64,000 nt of DNA, taken from assembly GCA_935421135.1 (NCBI GenBank), contig OW285188.1, positions 18,763,233 to 18,827,232 of the forward strand, in the 5' to 3' direction. Below the pieces are notes generated by a model that was given only the letters and a program-made list of their open reading frames with translations, searched no databases and was not told the origin of the DNA. The translations under genes and the position numbers were made by a program. How positions within the stretch are numbered: the stretch's first letter is position 1; each line of letters opens with the position of its first letter. The DNA is from Bugulina stolonifera. Lineage: Eukaryota; Bryozoa; Gymnolaemata; Cheilostomatida; Bugulidae. Shown one piece after another: positions 61,601-64,000 of this stretch.

Positions 61601-63732
61601 TCTGACACGCCAAATGCCTTCAAGTATTTGGAGTAGTTGAAGCCTGGTGCGATAAAGTTGCATATGTCAAGGAATCTAAAACGCCTACTCTCCACGCAGG
61701 ACATACTGTTAACACGCTTAACGATGAAAACAAAATCTTCTCCCTCCTCCTCTTGTAGAGAGCGAAGTAAAGGCCCCTTTAGTATATTTAGGTCATACTT
61801 TTGCGAGTTGAAGCCGACCACCGGAACACTGGAGATGTGCTGTTCTAATTCTCTTTCTAATCCGGAGAGACCGGACTTCACCCTGTAAGTCGAGTCGTTA
61901 GAGAACTTGTCGTCAGCAAAGGCCTCTTCTCTATCCGCCCGATCCGCGAGGAAGGTAGAGAGTCGCTCGCGTACATCCTGGAATCTTTCTCCGAACAAAT
62001 CTCCTGCCACGTCAGCAATCTTTGCTATGTATTGGACGAATTGACGAATGCACTTCGTCCCATCCTTGCTGTCGACGCTCCTCACAAAACACTTGGCTCG
62101 CTCAAACCCCGGGACGTTAGAACACGCGGATATGCTCAGTAGTTCGTGTCTTGCACTAAAAGTCATCGTGGTGGTGTTAGTTGGTAGGTTGTCTTTTGGC
62201 ATGAAGCATTCGATATCATAGGTGATATAGTAGGGGTAGTATAAGAGGTCGGGGTTCACCACCTCTATTCCCGCCACTCGCTTGAGTTTTGTGAATATGG
62301 TTGGCGGGGGTCCAAACGTTCCACCAGGGAAAACGAACACCGATGCTTCTTCTGGCGAGCACTTGTGTCGTCGTAGGCTGGACAAGCGTGTAAACGCGCT
62401 ATCACACACCTTGCAGGTGAAACATCTGGCAAACGAATCAACATTCTTTATCCAGCTGAAGTGTTTTTCGTACATGTTGACGAAGAGTTTATGGGCTTTG
62501 TTTCGTGCCCCGGATGACCAAACTATCGGAGCTACCCCCTCATCAGTTAGACAGAAGACTATTATAGATACGTCAAAATGATCTTCCAAGGCCAGTAGAT
62601 CACTCGAGTCCACCCCGGGAAAGTCTGACAAAGTTGATGAGGGTGGGGAAGAAGATTTAGTTTGTCTCATGTATTGTTTAAACAAGCGATGTGTTGTGGT
62701 GCAAGAGGGGCGACGGCAACGACATCCCTTCTTTTGGTCGCAGTTACAGTCATACATCATGGCCAAGCATCTAAAGAAACACAAGTTGTCTGAGTAGGGA
62801 CGCGCACCTCCTCTAGCCCAAAAGTCTACGTCTAGTGCTATCACGTGTCGGTTGTTAAGTATGTAGTCTGGGAGTTTGCTCACTACACCGCCCACCTTGC
62901 CAATCTCTAGGAGTTTATAGATGTAGAATGTCAGATTCGCAATGTGACGTAAAGCCCAAGCGGTATTCGGTCTCCTTTGTGCTGACCTCTCTCTCAAGTC
63001 AAGCTCCTGCACAGATTCGCAAAACTCTCTCATCTCATTCTCTGTTCTGATCAGTCTTGGTTTGGGGAAGAATGCGGCATTGTTGCTCGATGAGTGAAAG
63101 TAGCGCAACTCTCCACTGGTCTTATGCTCGAGGATGACTCCAGCGCTACAGTTAATCTTCACAGTACAAGGCACTCTCTTCCACATTGCTCTCAACTTAG
63201 TCCACACCTCTTCATCTCCTTCGTCTTCACCTTCCCCTCTCCACACTCGAACATTGAGAATATCTTCCACGGGGCGAGAGTGTATTGCGGACCTGATGGA
63301 GCTCCAATAGCGGGCTAGTAGCACCCCCATCTCATCCCCCTCTTCAGCTGTTGGCGGTTTAGACCAGAAAACATCATCAAACTTCTCTGCACCTCCCTCA
63401 TCTTTTTCCACCTTACCCTCGCTATGAAATCGCCTCATGTGATGACCTAGCTTTCTCCTCCCATCAAAACATCCGCCACAAACGGGGCACTTGTGCGGGT
63501 GAGCCTGTGCATGCATTCTCTTCGTGTGCCTGTCTAGAGAAAACGCTGTTCTGAGAACCAGACCGCATAGTTGACAGGTGTGCTCGACCTGACGAGAGGT
63601 CTCTCCCCCTATAAAAAAATGGTAGGGTGTAAGTTATTATTCTTTTACTTCACACTACATAAACAATAGACAATCCACAATTGCTACCAAATACCTCATT
63701 TAGCACTAACCTTCTTTTCCACTTGTTGACAT
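58651..63732 (-). CDS. Protein-primed family B DNA polymerase, intron-containing, one frame break
   Basis: Exons in transcript order: 63732-63711, 63608-59930, 59829-59738, 59641-59101, 58767-58651, all with GT-AG ends. The sum is 4451 nt, one short of 1484 codons. The N-terminal part has three C2H2 fingers (near 63570, 63470 and 62400). Between fingers 2 and 3 is a conserved region with DNLCFFRCLA and KHFSWIKN, OTU-protease-like. The exonuclease motifs are TYDIECF (about 62215), GFNSQKYDLN (about 61810) and YNNLDVAPF (about 61400). Polymerase motif A is DANALYLY (about 61005), B is KLVGNSAYGK (about 60085) and C is MDTDSAYMA (about 59600). A Vsr-endonuclease-like insert with FHGCYWHGHECE (about 60745) follows motif A. 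This architecture is that of Polinton and adintovirus polymerases, which copy linear DNA from a protein primer. The frame breaks near 59966-60000, so this copy is probably inactive unless the break is a sequencing error. Confidence 0.85.
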
Positions 63733-63960
63733 CTCTGCTGATCATGTGCTGGCTAGAAGGTAGGTGTCTCTGTTTAGTCTCCTTATAAAAATATATAGCA
63801 GTAGGGTGTGAGTCATTTTTTAGCTTGATAGCATTTTATACAATAAACACTTCACAATTGCTGCCAATTACTCCATTTAACACTAACCTTATGTTCTACT
63901 TGTTGACATCTCTGTTCACGCACTGACTAGTAGGTAGCTGTCTCTGTTTACTCTCACTCT
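63610..63960. repeat. Tandem duplication, 177-bp unit, with the polymerase start exon
   Basis: Two direct copies. Shared blocks in order are TATAAAAA, GTAGGGTGT, ACAATTGCT, CACTAACCTT, CTTGTTGACATCTCTG and GTCTCTGTTT. Each copy holds a 22-nt minus-strand segment beginning with ATG and ending at a donor of the form AAG|GTTAGT: 63732-63711 in the inner copy, 63909-63888 in the outer. The inner one splices in frame into the polymerase. The outer reads into a TAA after six codons. Confidence 0.85.
63781..63800 (-). promoter_or_regulatory. Possible TATA region for the polymerase
   Basis: On the minus strand ATATATTTTTATAAGG lies about 50-65 bp before the inner ATG. In the inner repeat copy the equivalent stretch (TTTTTTATAG, near 63610) serves as the 3' splice site of intron 1. 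A TATA role is inferred from position only. Confidence 0.3.
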
Positions 63961-64000
63961 GTTGACTAGAGGCTGATTGTTCATACTGCTAAAGTGAGAA

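Larger units (their letters stand above)
57690..64000 (-). mobile_element. Putative Polinton/Maverick or adintovirus-like element (partial)
   Basis: From about 57690 to the window end the GC content is much higher than in the flanking host DNA. The only recognisable gene is a protein-primed family B DNA polymerase. The left part (57690-58100) is C-rich and could be a terminal repeat or an unrelated low-complexity block. I see no integrase, packaging ATPase, capsid or protease gene, but they may lie beyond 64000. The second inverted terminus is also out of view, so the element type rests on the polymerase alone. Confidence 0.5.

Overview
The window is AT-rich invertebrate metazoan DNA with compact, intron-rich genes and many TACATGTA-type palindromic repeats. 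A ciliary radial-spoke gene and an SLC6 transporter with a monoamine-type TM1 aspartate mark it as an animal. The compact introns and low GC would suit a sponge or another early-branching lineage, but nothing seen here proves the species. All gene models below were spliced by eye from reading frames, GT-AG sites and phase. Five models keep one open frame through every junction. The sixth, the polymerase at the right end, lacks exactly one base.

Layout. 1-1797: AT-rich, no gene I can support. 1798-5985 (+): RSPH1-like MORN-repeat radial-spoke protein, 6 exons. 5986-10951: AT-rich, with hairpins, an iteron repeat and one orphan exon-like segment. 10952-26288 (+): an MCM3AP/GANP-like mRNA-export scaffold, 25 exons, with a 3-kb fold-back element and two tandem arrays in its introns. 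28355-33682 (-): a TPM-domain (MOLO1-like) single-pass membrane protein whose long last intron holds degraded repeats. 35016-36893 (-): a truncated Ty3/gypsy element (LTR, primer site, gag, protease). 37031-37518 (+): two exons of an unidentified membrane protein. 40842-40935: two abutting perfect palindromes. 41145-50665 (+): an SLC6 neurotransmitter transporter, 14 exons. 53614-56923 (-): an HSD17B12-like 3-ketoacyl-CoA reductase, 4 exons, with a mariner relic that itself carries a MITE. From about 57690 to the right edge the base composition rises sharply. This part holds a multi-exon protein-primed family B DNA polymerase of Polinton/Maverick or adintovirus type, on the minus strand, and probably runs past the window.

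The host genes are unrelated to one another (cilium, nuclear mRNA export, membrane transport, fatty-acid elongation), as expected for ordinary animal synteny. The unusual content is structural. Two different minisatellite arrays have a functional 5' splice site inside the repeat unit. There is a 3-kb inverted-repeat intron insertion, a twin perfect palindrome just upstream of the transporter, and a polymerase gene with introns, a tandemly duplicated start exon and a one-base frame break.
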